Assembly: GCF_005885635.1 (NCBI RefSeq)
Contig: NZ_VATY01000001.1
Location: 1,178,001-1,242,000, forward strand
DNA length: 64,000 nt
Reading direction: 5' to 3'
DNA from: Maribacter algarum (ex Zhang et al. 2020)
Lineage (GTDB): Bacteria > Bacteroidota > Bacteroidia > Flavobacteriales > Flavobacteriaceae
In this document: piece by piece, positions 18,653 through 27,988 of the stretch
Numbering within the stretch: position 1 is the stretch's first letter
Layout: each line of letters starts with the position of its first letter
Program-made: the position numbers and the translations under genes
The notes under the pieces: generated by a model
Seen by the model: the letters and a program-made list of their open reading frames with translations, nothing else
What the model was told of the DNA's origin: nothing
Database searches by the model: none

Positions 18653-19189
18653 GTGGTGTTCTTAGAGTTCGATGATTATTATATTGACGCTATCCATGAA
18701 AAATATGCATGGCGACTTTGTGATTTTTGCACAATAAACACTGAGCGCCTGCAACGTTATTTTCCGAAGACTCTTGAACAAAACCTAACTCCTGATTTAT
18801 CAAAATACTTTGTGGAGCGAAAAATTAGGGCTTTTCAAAACAAAGAAGAATTTCTGTTTGTCCTAAAGGAAAAAGAAAATCATACCCTCATCGGACTAAT
18901 CTATCTCAAAGAATTGGATTGGGAGAAAAAACAAGGTGAGCTAGCCTATGCATTAGGCTATCAAGTAGAGAGCAAAGGCTACATGACCGAAACCGTCAAA
19001 GCAATTTCCAAGTGGGCTTTTGGAGAACTACAACTGGAAACACTGCAAATCATTACCCATAAGTCCAATTCAGGCAGCATTCGTGTCGCGCAGAAATGTG
19101 GTTTTACTTGGCAGAAAGTCCTACTTGGAGAACATACCCCGCCAGGCGAAAGTCCATTAGACATGGAATTATATGAACTTTATGCTTAA
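18653..19189 (+). CDS. GNAT-family N-acetyltransferase (RimJ/RimL-like)
   Basis: A 178-residue GNAT domain: LIGLIYLKELDWEKKQGELAYALG, then the acetyl-CoA segment YQVESKGYMTETVKAISKWAF, and SGSIRVAQKCGF near the end, as in RimJ/RimL-type proteins. The acceptor (protein N-terminus, small molecule or antibiotic) is not visible. The likely start is GTG 18653; no ATG occurs before the conserved part. It sits 24 bp after hemE and 3 bp before hemF, so it is co-transcribed with haem genes although no role in haem synthesis is known. Confidence 0.85.
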   Translation: MVFLEFDDYYIDAIHEKYAWRLCDFCTINTERLQRYFPKTLEQNLTPDLSKYFVERKIRAFQNKEEFLFVLKEKENHTLIGLIYLKELDWEKKQGELAYALGYQVESKGYMTETVKAISKWAFGELQLETLQIITHKSNSGSIRVAQKCGFTWQKVLLGEHTPPGESPLDMELYELYA

Positions 19190-19192
19190 ATC

Positions 19193-20095
19193 ATGAAAGA
19201 CAAATTTTACACATATATTCAAAACCTTCAAGACACTATAACTTCTAAATTGGAAGAAGTTGACGGCAAGGCCAAATTTCAAGAGGATATTTGGGAACGC
19301 CCAGAAGGTGGAGGTGGCCGCACGCGCGTCATTGAAAATGGAGATGTATTTGAAAAAGGCGGCGTGAATATTTCCGGGGTTCATGGAGCCCTCCCCGAAA
19401 GTATGCAGAAGTATTTCGGAGTGGAAGATGCGGACTTTTTTGCTTGTGGCTTAAGTTTGGTTTTACACCCAAAAAATCCGATGGTACCGACGGTTCATGC
19501 AAATTGGAGGTATTTCGAAATGTATGATAAACAAGGGAATATTGTTGACCAGTGGTTTGGAGGAGGGCAAGATTTGACTCCGTATTATCTTTTTGAAGAA
19601 GATGCAATTCATTTTCATTCCGTTTGTAAAAAAGCTTGTGACTCACATCATCCTGAATTCCATTCAAAATATAAAAAGCGCTGTGACGAATATTTTTGGA
19701 ATACACATCGTGGTGAAGCGAGGGGTTTAGGTGGATTGTTCTTTGATTATTGCAAAGCGACCGACAAGATGCAAATGGAAGATTGGTACAACTTTGTTAC
19801 AGAAGTTGGCGATAGTTTTTTAGAGGCTTATATACCAATTGTTATAAAACGTAAAGGCATAGGATTTACTAAGCTTCATCGCGATTGGCAAGAGGTCAGA
19901 AGAGGGCGTTATGTAGAGTTCAATTTAGTACATGATAAAGGTACATTGTTCGGTTTAAAAACGAATGGACGTATCGAAAGTATCCTCATGAGTCTACCAC
20001 CTCATGTACAGTGGAAGTATGACCATCACCCTGAAGAACGGAGTGAAGAAGCCAGGCTTATAGAGGTATTGAAAAAGCCCAAAGATTGGGTATAA
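19193..20095 (+). CDS. hemF: Oxygen-dependent coproporphyrinogen III oxidase
   Basis: Oxidatively decarboxylates coproporphyrinogen III to protoporphyrinogen IX using O2, which indicates aerobic haem synthesis. The 300-residue length is typical. Signatures: GGGGRTRVIENGDVFEKGGVN near 43-63, VPTVHANWRYFEM with a conserved histidine, WFGGGQDLTPYY, and HRGEARGLGGLFFDY. The stop is 15 bp before a 52-codon gene and a membrane-protein gene, so the haem operon may run on into these. Confidence 0.97.
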   Translation: MKDKFYTYIQNLQDTITSKLEEVDGKAKFQEDIWERPEGGGGRTRVIENGDVFEKGGVNISGVHGALPESMQKYFGVEDADFFACGLSLVLHPKNPMVPTVHANWRYFEMYDKQGNIVDQWFGGGQDLTPYYLFEEDAIHFHSVCKKACDSHHPEFHSKYKKRCDEYFWNTHRGEARGLGGLFFDYCKATDKMQMEDWYNFVTEVGDSFLEAYIPIVIKRKGIGFTKLHRDWQEVRRGRYVEFNLVHDKGTLFGLKTNGRIESILMSLPPHVQWKYDHHPEERSEEARLIEVLKKPKDWV

Positions 20096-20110
20096 ATTTA
20101 TTTTTTTGGT

Positions 20111-20269
20111 ATGGCTAAAAAAGGAAAAGCAAAAAATACCGTTAATAAAGCGAAACATACCAAGCTTATGAATCGAAAAAAGAATAAGCTGAAGAAAGAG
20201 GAAGCTTTCAGAAAGGAACGCCTTAAAGCCATAATTAAGCAAAGCTTACTAAAAAACCAAAACGAATGA
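20111..20269 (+). CDS. 52-residue lysine-rich peptide
   Basis: An ATG at 20111 opens 52 codons ending with TGA at 20267-20269. The product starts MAKKGKAKNTVNKAKH and is strongly basic with a helix-prone middle (KKNKLKKEEAFRKERLKAII). Its stop overlaps the ATG of the bestrophin-like gene in an ATGA junction, which argues for real translation and coupling. It resembles small nucleic-acid- or ribosome-binding basic peptides only in composition; no family is recognised. Confidence 0.6.
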   Translation: MAKKGKAKNTVNKAKHTKLMNRKKNKLKKEEAFRKERLKAIIKQSLLKNQNE

Positions 20270-21045
20270 CTTTACTAAAATATGTAGCTCGCATAGGGCT
20301 CATTATAAATTGGAAGACACTTTTGATTACCTTTCTATCTATCGTTTCCACAGCATTTTGTCTTCATTATGAAATTAAGGCAGACTTTCCTTTAACCTTG
20401 ATCGGCACCGCTATTGTTTTCCCCATCGTATTCTCTATTGGCGGAGCCTATAAGCGTCGTGAAGTTGCCTTAGATGAGTACGGTTCTATAAAAGCGCATG
20501 GACGAGCCTTGTACTTTGCGGTTTCGCATTGGCTGGAAAATCCGCCGGAAGAACTAAAAACCGAATTGAAGGGACACCTGAAGTCTCTTATGAATTCTTG
20601 TAGAGAGATTTTTACACAACCTGTCGACCGATTGGAAGAATATGAAAAAAATGTGTATTCTGATTTTCACGAACTTTCCGTTTTTATAAAATCTATGCGT
20701 TCACATGGCTTGCCTTCTGGTGAAGCTTCCAGGTCCAATCAATTTCTAAGTAAAATGATGATTTCCTTCGAACGAATCAAACATATTTATCAATATCGAA
20801 CTCCCCGTACCTTGAGAACCTACAGTGATATTTTTATTGTTATACTTCCCGTTATTTACGGCCCTCACTTTGCAGAAAGCGTAACAAGTTATAGCTATGG
20901 GCTACAATTTGCGGTACCCGTTTTGTTTAGTGTGATTCTAGTGGCGCTGGATAACATTCAGTCGCATTTGGAAAATCCTTTTGACCAGCAAGGGGAAGAT
21001 GATGTTCATATCAACGTAGAAAAGTTTATTCGAAATTTAGGATAG
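20266..21045 (+). CDS. Bestrophin-like (UPF0187-type) membrane protein
   Basis: A 259-residue protein with two hydrophobic pairs: about 15-62 (NWKTLLITFLSIVSTAFCL and FPLTLIGTAIVFPIVFSIGG) and about 188-228 (IFIVILPVIYGP, LQFAVPVLFSVILVALD). The C-terminal DNIQSHLENPFDQQGEDDVH recalls the bestrophin signature in which a conserved LE-PF is followed by an acidic D-D-H/I segment. Bacterial homologues form ion channels (sodium- or chloride-conducting). It is coupled to the 52-codon gene before it by a 4-bp overlap. Family assignment is from pattern only. Confidence 0.6.
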   Translation: MTLLKYVARIGLIINWKTLLITFLSIVSTAFCLHYEIKADFPLTLIGTAIVFPIVFSIGGAYKRREVALDEYGSIKAHGRALYFAVSHWLENPPEELKTELKGHLKSLMNSCREIFTQPVDRLEEYEKNVYSDFHELSVFIKSMRSHGLPSGEASRSNQFLSKMMISFERIKHIYQYRTPRTLRTYSDIFIVILPVIYGPHFAESVTSYSYGLQFAVPVLFSVILVALDNIQSHLENPFDQQGEDDVHINVEKFIRNLG

Positions 21046-21099
21046 CTACATAAGGCTATACTTGTGGTTAATTACATATTTTTATAAAAAATCACCAAG

Positions 21100-22395
21100 A
21101 TGTTAGAAAGTCTTCTTGAGGCATTAAAGTTATCACCTAATAATGTGCCTCTTAAATTCCAAATCGCTAAGCTTTACCTTCAAAATGGCCAGTACGAAGA
21201 TTCTCAGAATCACCTACAGGATATAATTAATATTGACCCTAGTCATTTAGATGCCAAATACGAGCTTGCAAATTGTTTTTATAGACAAAGCAAGCTATCC
21301 GCTACTGAAGTATTGCTCGAGGAACTAATTAGTAATAGTCGGGAGAACCGCTTTCTTGAACTACTTTGTTATTGTCAAATCAAGCAAGAAAACTACTCAG
21401 ATGCGCAACAAACTTATCAGAGTATAATCGAGACCGATCCATCATATTCCAATGAAGATTTTGACGCCAAACTCAAAGTAAACACCATTTCTGATGATAG
21501 TGAGTTTGTTGATGAGGACGCCATTTCATTTCTTAAAAAGCCAGATATGGGATTCAAGGATATCGGAGGAATGGATCATGTGAAAAACGAAATATCCTTA
21601 AAAATCATTAAACCCCTAGAGCACAAAGACCTTTATAAGGCTTATGGGAAAAAAATTGGAGGGGGAATTCTTTTATATGGCCCTCCTGGTTGTGGAAAAA
21701 CACATCTTGCTAAAGCTACTGCTGGTGAAATAAATGCAAATTTCATCAATGTGGGAATCAACGAGATTCTAGATATGTGGGTGGGAAGTTCAGAAAGAAA
21801 CTTGCATCAAATATTTGAAACGGCCCGTAGAAATACACCTTGTGTCATATTTATTGATGAAATTGATGCACTGGGTGCCAACAGAAATGATGTGAACAAG
21901 GCTGCGGGTCGAACAGTTATCAATCAGTTTTTATCAGAACTTGATGGCATTGATTCCGAAAATGATGGAATATTGATTATCGGAGCCACTAACGCGCCGT
22001 GGTATATCGACCCAGCTTTCAGAAGACCCGGTAGGTTCGATCGAATAATCTTTGTTTCGCCGCCAGACCTTCAAGCAAGAGCTGCTATTTTTGATATTCA
22101 ACTGAGAGATAAACCTATAGAAAATATAGACTTTGCTGCTCTCGCAAAAATTTCAAAAGAGTTCTCGGGGGCAGACATCAAAGCTTCTATTGATGTCGCA
22201 ATAGAAAACAAACTGGAAAAAGCTTTTGTCGATGGCATTCCGAAACCGATAACCACAAAAGATGTTTCGAATGCTATTAAAAAAATGAAACCCAGTACCA
22301 AAGAGTGGTTTGGATCTGCCAAAAACTATGCTCTGTATTCAAATGATGGTGGACTATATGATGATATTCTGAAATACTTGAACATTAAAAAGTAA
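21100..22395 (+). CDS. TPR-AAA+ ATPase
   Basis: A 431-residue protein. Residues 1-~130 hold tetratricopeptide repeats (NVPLKFQIAKLYLQNGQYED, LDAKYELANCFYRQSKLSA). A classic AAA domain follows: Walker A GPPGCGKT at 194-201, the pore-loop-like region DMWVGSSERN, Walker B FIDEIDA at 251-257, sensor-1 GATNAPW, and arginine fingers in RRPGRFDR. It resembles Cdc48/FtsH-type AAA modules with no protease domain and one ring. It shares one base with the next gene (TAATG at 22393-22397), which also carries TPRs. Likely a protein-remodelling ATPase with TPR-bound clients (inference). Confidence 0.85.
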   Translation: MLESLLEALKLSPNNVPLKFQIAKLYLQNGQYEDSQNHLQDIINIDPSHLDAKYELANCFYRQSKLSATEVLLEELISNSRENRFLELLCYCQIKQENYSDAQQTYQSIIETDPSYSNEDFDAKLKVNTISDDSEFVDEDAISFLKKPDMGFKDIGGMDHVKNEISLKIIKPLEHKDLYKAYGKKIGGGILLYGPPGCGKTHLAKATAGEINANFINVGINEILDMWVGSSERNLHQIFETARRNTPCVIFIDEIDALGANRNDVNKAAGRTVINQFLSELDGIDSENDGILIIGATNAPWYIDPAFRRPGRFDRIIFVSPPDLQARAAIFDIQLRDKPIENIDFAALAKISKEFSGADIKASIDVAIENKLEKAFVDGIPKPITTKDVSNAIKKMKPSTKEWFGSAKNYALYSNDGGLYDDILKYLNIKK

Positions 22396-23624
22396 TGGAA
22401 TCGAAAAATCTCACCCGTGGCACACAACTAATTCAGCTTGGAAGGTATAAAGAAGCCATTCCTTTCTTACAAAATGCTATTGCAGAAGATCCCGACAATT
22501 GGACTGGAAAATATCATTTGGCAATTTGTTTTTTTGATACCGGCGAATATTCCAAAGCATCAAAATTAGCAGATGGTTTGTTGCATGACATGCCCAATGA
22601 TCCGGATTTATTTTTCTTGAAAGCTCAGATAGCGCTGCGTCAAGACAGGGATGAGGAAGCTATGGAATTTGTTAATGAAGCCATCTCCTTATATCCTTAT
22701 AGTGCTGATTATTTTGCCTTTAAGTCTGGATTATTATTAAACAAGAAAAAATATGAAGAGGGCTTAAGGCTTGTGAATGAAGGATTAAAAATTGATGCCA
22801 AAAACGCATACTGCCTTAATATTAGAGCTCAGATCCTTACCAAGCTCGATCGGGTAGAAGAAGCGAATGAGACCGTAGAAAACATTTTGTTCGACAATCC
22901 CGAAGACAGCTATTCGCATGCAAATGTCGGTTGGGTTGAACTTGAAAACGGAAACAATAAAAAAGCTCTAGAGCATTTTAAGGAAGCTTTGCAATTTGAC
23001 CCGAATTTCGAATATGCCCGCGAAGGGATGAGTACCGCACTTAAAAGCAAAAATTTCTTTTACCGTTGGTATTTGAAATATTCATTTTGGATTGCAAAAC
23101 AATCCTCTAAAAATCAATGGGCCTTCATTATAGGCATCTACTTAGTTTATCGCGTAAGTATTAAGGTTTTGAGTGCTAGTGATATGACCTATCTTGCCAT
23201 ACCCTTGATGATTGCCTACTTGCTTTTCGCTCTTGGTGGATGGATTATGGAACCTTTGTCAAATACCATTTTGAATTTTGACACTTATGGGAAGTACTTA
23301 CTGGCTAAGGATGAAAAAATAAGCGGCTACGTTTTCGGCGTCTTATTGGTTTTGGGAATAGCAGCGATTGCTACCTTTTATTTTCTAAACATGGAGTACG
23401 CCCTTGTACTTGGGGTAACCTTTATCTGTGCCTTGTTACCACTTCCTAGAGGTTTTTTGTTAAAAAGTAAAAAAGCTAGGTTAATGGGAATTATTTATGG
23501 TTCAATCATGATATTGACGGGTTTAATCGGACCTTTCTTCATCGATATGTATACAATCGGTATTGCGGTTTTTATAATGATGATGGCTTACACTTGGATT
23601 GGAAATTTTATTGAAAGACAATGA
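22395..23624 (+). CDS. TPR protein with C-terminal membrane domain
   Basis: A 409-residue protein. The first ~215 residues are five or six TPR units (AIPFLQNAIAEDPDNWTGKY, KYEEGLRLVNEGLKIDAKNA, ALEHFKEALQFDPNFEYA). The rest has about six hydrophobic segments between residues ~240 and 405. The start overlaps the TPR-AAA+ stop and its own stop overlaps the lipoprotein start (ATGA at 23621), so the three are translationally coupled. A membrane receptor for the AAA+ partner is the simplest reading (inference). Confidence 0.8.
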   Translation: MESKNLTRGTQLIQLGRYKEAIPFLQNAIAEDPDNWTGKYHLAICFFDTGEYSKASKLADGLLHDMPNDPDLFFLKAQIALRQDRDEEAMEFVNEAISLYPYSADYFAFKSGLLLNKKKYEEGLRLVNEGLKIDAKNAYCLNIRAQILTKLDRVEEANETVENILFDNPEDSYSHANVGWVELENGNNKKALEHFKEALQFDPNFEYAREGMSTALKSKNFFYRWYLKYSFWIAKQSSKNQWAFIIGIYLVYRVSIKVLSASDMTYLAIPLMIAYLLFALGGWIMEPLSNTILNFDTYGKYLLAKDEKISGYVFGVLLVLGIAAIATFYFLNMEYALVLGVTFICALLPLPRGFLLKSKKARLMGIIYGSIMILTGLIGPFFIDMYTIGIAVFIMMMAYTWIGNFIERQ

Positions 23625-24223
23625 AAAACAAGCTGATTCTATTTGTTTCGATCGTATTATTTGCAATGTCCTGTACTACCAAAAAATCAAAAAGCGATAT
23701 TGAAGTAGTATTTACGCAGGACACCTTAAGCGTTGGTTATACGTATTGGTGGCCACAATCCGGGCCGTTTATTGGGGCATGTGGAGAAGAACTTTCACTT
23801 GTTTTTGAAGGAACAGTTACAAGTCTTAATGAACCAACGGATGACCCGGGCCCATTGTACACTTCCCAAAAGGGTATTGTCGAAATTGAAAAAGTATATA
23901 AAATCAAGGATTTAGGGGCGAATAGCTACACAGGGCAAAATTTTTTTACAACCGATTGTTTTTATCAAAGTGGTGTAAACATTGGTGACCAGGTATTGAT
24001 TTTCTGTTACGATTATGAAGATAGTTATACAATTCCGGGTAAAAATTCTATTGTTAAAATAGACCCAATGGATTTCGCAACAGTTGCCTCTATTCGCACC
24101 TACATTGATTCTGACCAGAATCCGCTTTCTATTAAGGAAGATATTGAAATATGGGAAGCACATGACTTAGGAGAAGGTCTTAAAGAAATTATTCAGTGTA
24201 AAGAAGAGATTGGAGTTGAGTAG
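23621..24223 (+). CDS. Lipoprotein of unknown function
   Basis: A 200-residue protein with a lipoprotein signal peptide ending FAMSC (lipid-modified Cys near residue 18). The mature part contains several cysteines (GACGEEL, TTDCFY, LIFCYD), a pattern seen in tissue-inhibitor-of-metalloprotease-like secreted bacterial domains, but I cannot make that assignment firmly. Last gene of the TPR-AAA+ operon; convergent with the helicase gene 24 bp away. Confidence 0.65.
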   Translation: MKNKLILFVSIVLFAMSCTTKKSKSDIEVVFTQDTLSVGYTYWWPQSGPFIGACGEELSLVFEGTVTSLNEPTDDPGPLYTSQKGIVEIEKVYKIKDLGANSYTGQNFFTTDCFYQSGVNIGDQVLIFCYDYEDSYTIPGKNSIVKIDPMDFATVASIRTYIDSDQNPLSIKEDIEIWEAHDLGEGLKEIIQCKEEIGVE

Positions 24224-24247
24224 TTTCAATAACGCTCTTAATGCTCA

Positions 24248-26887
24248 TTATTTCCAAGTAATCGCTTTTTTAGAAACTTCTTTGAATTGATACATAATAT
24301 GTGAAAGTCTTGCTTTCAACAACTCTTTTCTTCCCTTTAGTGAACGGGTATACAAGAGTTTTGATGAGTCCACATGTTTTTTCCAACATTGATGAAAAAG
24401 TTGGGCGTCTTCTTTTCGCTTTCCAAATTGGGTAGGCACTACGTAATAATTTCGTAAGCCCCAATGGCGCTTTATCCAATGTTTATATACTAGTAAATAT
24501 CTAGGATTTTCAACTGGTGCTAAAATCTCAGCCAATAAGTTCACAAACAAGGTGCTTTCTGCATTCGTGGCGCCTTTAAGATAACACACAAATGTTCCGT
24601 TTAGCTGTTGTTCCGTTTCCACAGATACTTCTTTAATAGGGGTATGCAGTCTATCTGTTCTATTTACAATATCTAGTAATGCGTTCCCAATCCTCTTGGT
24701 TTTCTTGTAGGTGTTTCCGAATAACAAATACAGTTTGATTGCCTTATAGGTCTTCGGTGCGAACCCAACAAAAATTCCTGCTAAAAAAATATAAATAAAT
24801 TGAACTACGCCTTTCGTAAATAATGTTCCTAAATGTTTTATCAAAAACTCCGGAAAAAATAAACCTGCGCCTACTACTACCTCGAGAAACAAATATTTCG
24901 AAGCACTACCCCATCGCAATCTTTTTGCTTCCTTAAAGGGCAATTTATCTAAATAAGGTATTTTAACTTCACGAATAAGAACACTCCCTTTTTCAATGGC
25001 ATCAAACCACCTGTTCTTCAATACCTTTCTTTGTGACGCTGCTTCAAACATCTTAGCGTTCAAAGCTTCTAGATTTATGTTAGGATTAAAATCAGTAGGA
25101 ATTTGAAGTCGCTCTATTCCATTTTCGATATACGTGGTTTTTGAAAGTGATACTCCTGAAAATGCTTCAAATCTTTTGTGTAGTTTTTCTAGGTCTTTGC
25201 CTCCGCCTATAACGGTTGGGTCAAGACAAGCTAGATGCCAAATGTTTCCGGTTTTATTTGGTATTTTTTCATCTATTCGAATTGCACGTCCGCGCATTTG
25301 ATTTGAAGACACGAAAGAACCGATATAAGAAGCTAATATCAAGGTGTTTATAGCGGGAGCATCCCATCCTTCGCCAAGCAAAGACTTTGTGCCCACAAGA
25401 ATTTTAAGAATCCCTTTTTGAAACAATTTTGTTATACTCGCTACGATGGTATTTTTTACTGAACCAAAAGAGTTAATGACAACGAATTCATCATCCGATT
25501 CTAAGGTCAGAGCCTTAAAATTTGAACTACTCACTTCCTTTTTAAAATGGTGTAATGAACCTTTAGGTATGATGACCAAAGAACCTGATAACACGCCAAT
25601 ATTTTCCTTTGAAACGCCAGTAGTTCTTAGGTATTGAAAAATCGAAACCACACCTAACTTTTTGAGTTCAGTAGTATCGTCACCGTTAAAATCTAAATAT
25701 TCTTTTCGAATAAAGTCAGTCAGTATTACCGCTTTTAGCTCTTGTCCTAATCTCCCTTTTTCAAAAGAAACTATCTCAGAAATACTTTTTAATTTAGAAG
25801 GACTATTGGCTAGGTTTCGATACAATTGTTCATCTCCGATAAAATTGACCCTTTTCTTATTGTAGACACCTATTCGAGAAAGTTGCTTCTCTATATCAAA
25901 AAGTAAGGCTTCATATGCTTCTAGTGACTCCCGTTGTTCTACTAATAATTCTTGCAGTAAAACTTCTAACCATTCATAGGTTAAGTTGGGAAATTGAACA
26001 TTATTAACATCAAATCCTAAAAACTTGAGCTTCTTTTTATCGGTTTTACGTCCACAGGCATTTAAAAAAATTAGTATCGATGAGAAAAATTCTGGATTCT
26101 CATATATATCTTCTAGCGACTGCTCTGATTGAGTATATATGGGAAGTTCTGTTATCAGTTTTTGAAAATCGGCATTAGCAACCAACGCATTATTAAATGC
26201 AATTATCTGTTCCCGATACGCAACGATATATTTGATTTGAGCTTCATCGGGTTGAGAGAAATGAACAAAATCTTGGTGTGGACAAAGGTCCCCGTTTGCA
26301 ATTAAGTCGGGTACTGCAATTTCATCATCGAGCGGGCCACAAAGCTCAAAATATTTGTTCAATTCTTGAGCAGTACTGTCATAAGGTGGAGTGGCTGTCA
26401 GCGAAATTACAGTCATATGCTCTATCTGTTTCAACGAGAAAAGACTCTTCCACCAAGCATTTTTTAAATGATGCGCTTCGTCTAAAACAAGGGTTTGTAT
26501 ATTATGTTTTGTAATGTAATCAAGGAGAGACTTTTCACTTTCAATTAAAGATTTATCTAAAGCATGTAAAGATTGATAGGTTGAAAAGGTGAGCAAAGAT
26601 GGTTTTTTGATATCTAGAGTGTAATTGTCAAACGCATTATTGGCAAGAAAAAAAGTCTCTAGCCTATCTTTCCATTGATTTCGTATCGTAAGTGTAGGTG
26701 AAAGGATAAGCGTAGGTTTATTTACGCGTATCAGCATTTCCAGACCCAAAATAGTTTTGCCCGACCCAGGTGGAGCTACGATATGAAGGTGGTTATCCTT
26801 AATGTGATTTTCAAAACGGTTAAGGAATTTCTCTTGATAACTTCGCCAAGTAAATTTGAATTTTAAATTTTTTTGGAGTTCGCTCAA
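24248..26887 (-). CDS. SF2 DEAD/DEAH-type helicase with C-terminal membrane segments
   Basis: An 879-residue protein. Motif I APPGSGKT lies at 39-46, motif Ia LILSPTLTIRNQW, motif II DEAHH at 136-140, motif III SLTATP near 162-167, and motifs V/VI in LGEGWDAPAINTLILAS and QMRGRAIR. These place it among SF2 nucleic-acid translocases. Unusually, residues about 660-710 contain two strongly hydrophobic stretches (VVVGAGLFFPEFLI, VQFIYIFLAGIFVGFAP), which suggests a membrane hairpin, followed by ~170 residues of unknown fold. It stands alone on the minus strand between the lipoprotein and hemB. Role unknown. Confidence 0.8.
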   Translation of the reverse strand: MSELQKNLKFKFTWRSYQEKFLNRFENHIKDNHLHIVAPPGSGKTILGLEMLIRVNKPTLILSPTLTIRNQWKDRLETFFLANNAFDNYTLDIKKPSLLTFSTYQSLHALDKSLIESEKSLLDYITKHNIQTLVLDEAHHLKNAWWKSLFSLKQIEHMTVISLTATPPYDSTAQELNKYFELCGPLDDEIAVPDLIANGDLCPHQDFVHFSQPDEAQIKYIVAYREQIIAFNNALVANADFQKLITELPIYTQSEQSLEDIYENPEFFSSILIFLNACGRKTDKKKLKFLGFDVNNVQFPNLTYEWLEVLLQELLVEQRESLEAYEALLFDIEKQLSRIGVYNKKRVNFIGDEQLYRNLANSPSKLKSISEIVSFEKGRLGQELKAVILTDFIRKEYLDFNGDDTTELKKLGVVSIFQYLRTTGVSKENIGVLSGSLVIIPKGSLHHFKKEVSSSNFKALTLESDDEFVVINSFGSVKNTIVASITKLFQKGILKILVGTKSLLGEGWDAPAINTLILASYIGSFVSSNQMRGRAIRIDEKIPNKTGNIWHLACLDPTVIGGGKDLEKLHKRFEAFSGVSLSKTTYIENGIERLQIPTDFNPNINLEALNAKMFEAASQRKVLKNRWFDAIEKGSVLIREVKIPYLDKLPFKEAKRLRWGSASKYLFLEVVVGAGLFFPEFLIKHLGTLFTKGVVQFIYIFLAGIFVGFAPKTYKAIKLYLLFGNTYKKTKRIGNALLDIVNRTDRLHTPIKEVSVETEQQLNGTFVCYLKGATNAESTLFVNLLAEILAPVENPRYLLVYKHWIKRHWGLRNYYVVPTQFGKRKEDAQLFHQCWKKHVDSSKLLYTRSLKGRKELLKARLSHIMYQFKEVSKKAITWK

Positions 26888-26900
26888 GAGTTAAGGTGTT

Positions 26901-26933
26901 TTGACAAATTTAAAAGGATAATAAGTAACTTTG
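26901..26933 (+). promoter_or_regulatory. hemB promoter
   Basis: TTG at 26901-26903 and TAACTTTG at 26926-26933, spaced 22 bp, fit the Bacteroidota -33/-7 consensus. The predicted transcript start near 26939 leaves about 19 nt before ATG 26958. Confidence 0.7.
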
Positions 26934-26957
26934 AGTTTCATAAAAGAGGGCAATTCA

Positions 26958-27947
26958 ATGTATCCATTAAAAAGAAACCGTAGACTAAGAGTAAACGATT
27001 CCATTCGTCATTTAGTGCGCGAAACAATCATAACTCCAAGTGACTTTCTAGTTCCATTATTTGTTGTGGAGGGAAAAGGAGTTAAGGAAGAAATAGCTTC
27101 TATGCCCAACTATTATCGCATGAGCCTAGACAATCTTGAAAAAGAGGTCAAGGAACTATGGAATATGGGACTTTGCGCTGTTCTTCTTTTTGTAAAAGTC
27201 CCGGATAATTTAAAGGACAATAAAGGGACAGAAGCCTTGAATCCCAACGGATTGATGCAATTAGCCATAAAAACAGTTAAGAATGCTTGTCCAGAGATGT
27301 TGGTGATGACGGATGTAGCCCTTGATCCTTATTCTTCTCTAGGTCATGATGGAATTGTTCAAGACGGACAAATATTAAATGATGAGACTTCGGAAATTCT
27401 TGCGGAGATGAGTGTAAGCCATGCCGATGCAGGAGCCGATTTCGTCGCACCTAGTGATATGATGGATGGACGTATTTTAACGATTCGGGAAGCCTTAGAA
27501 GACGAAGGTCACATCAACACTGGAATTATGAGCTACAGTGCAAAATATGCCAGTGCATTTTATGGTCCTTTTCGAGACGCTTTAGATTCCGCTCCTGTAA
27601 ATATGAAAGATGTACCTAAAAACAAGAAAACCTATCAAATGGATTCTGCAAATCGTTTCGAGGCGATTTCGGAAACCCAAGCTGATATCGATGAAGGTGC
27701 GGATATCGTAATGGTAAAACCCGGATTGGCTTATTTGGATATTGTTCGAGAAATCAGAAATGAAGTTGATGTCCCCGTTGCGGTATATCAGGTAAGTGGA
27801 GAATACGCCATGTTAAAGGCCGCAGCAGAAAAAGGATGGTTAGACCATGACGCGGTTATGATGGAGCAATTACTTGCCATAAAAAGAGCCGGTGCCAATA
27901 TCATTGCGAGCTACTTTGCGAAAGATGCTGTTCGATTGATGGGATAA
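26958..27947 (+). CDS. hemB: Porphobilinogen synthase (delta-aminolevulinic acid dehydratase)
   Basis: Condenses two aminolevulinate molecules to porphobilinogen. The 329-residue length is typical. Signatures: VMTDVALDPYSSLGHDG (metal/substrate region), GADFVAPSDMMDGR, the first Schiff-base lysine in MSYSAKYASAFYGPFRDA, and MVKPGLAYLDI with the second. I chose ATG 26958 over the TTG at 26931 because the latter lies inside the -7 element. It has its own promoter and is separated from the other haem genes by the helicase and the TPR-AAA+ operon. Confidence 0.97.
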   Translation: MYPLKRNRRLRVNDSIRHLVRETIITPSDFLVPLFVVEGKGVKEEIASMPNYYRMSLDNLEKEVKELWNMGLCAVLLFVKVPDNLKDNKGTEALNPNGLMQLAIKTVKNACPEMLVMTDVALDPYSSLGHDGIVQDGQILNDETSEILAEMSVSHADAGADFVAPSDMMDGRILTIREALEDEGHINTGIMSYSAKYASAFYGPFRDALDSAPVNMKDVPKNKKTYQMDSANRFEAISETQADIDEGADIVMVKPGLAYLDIVREIRNEVDVPVAVYQVSGEYAMLKAAAEKGWLDHDAVMMEQLLAIKRAGANIIASYFAKDAVRLMG

Positions 27948-27988
27948 TTATTCTATTTGTCATTCCGAAAGGAATAAACCCTTTATGA

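Noticed and set aside
24248-26887. Calling the helicase part of a named defence system
   Set aside because: No nuclease, methyltransferase or other known defence partner is adjacent; neighbours are a lipoprotein operon and hemB.
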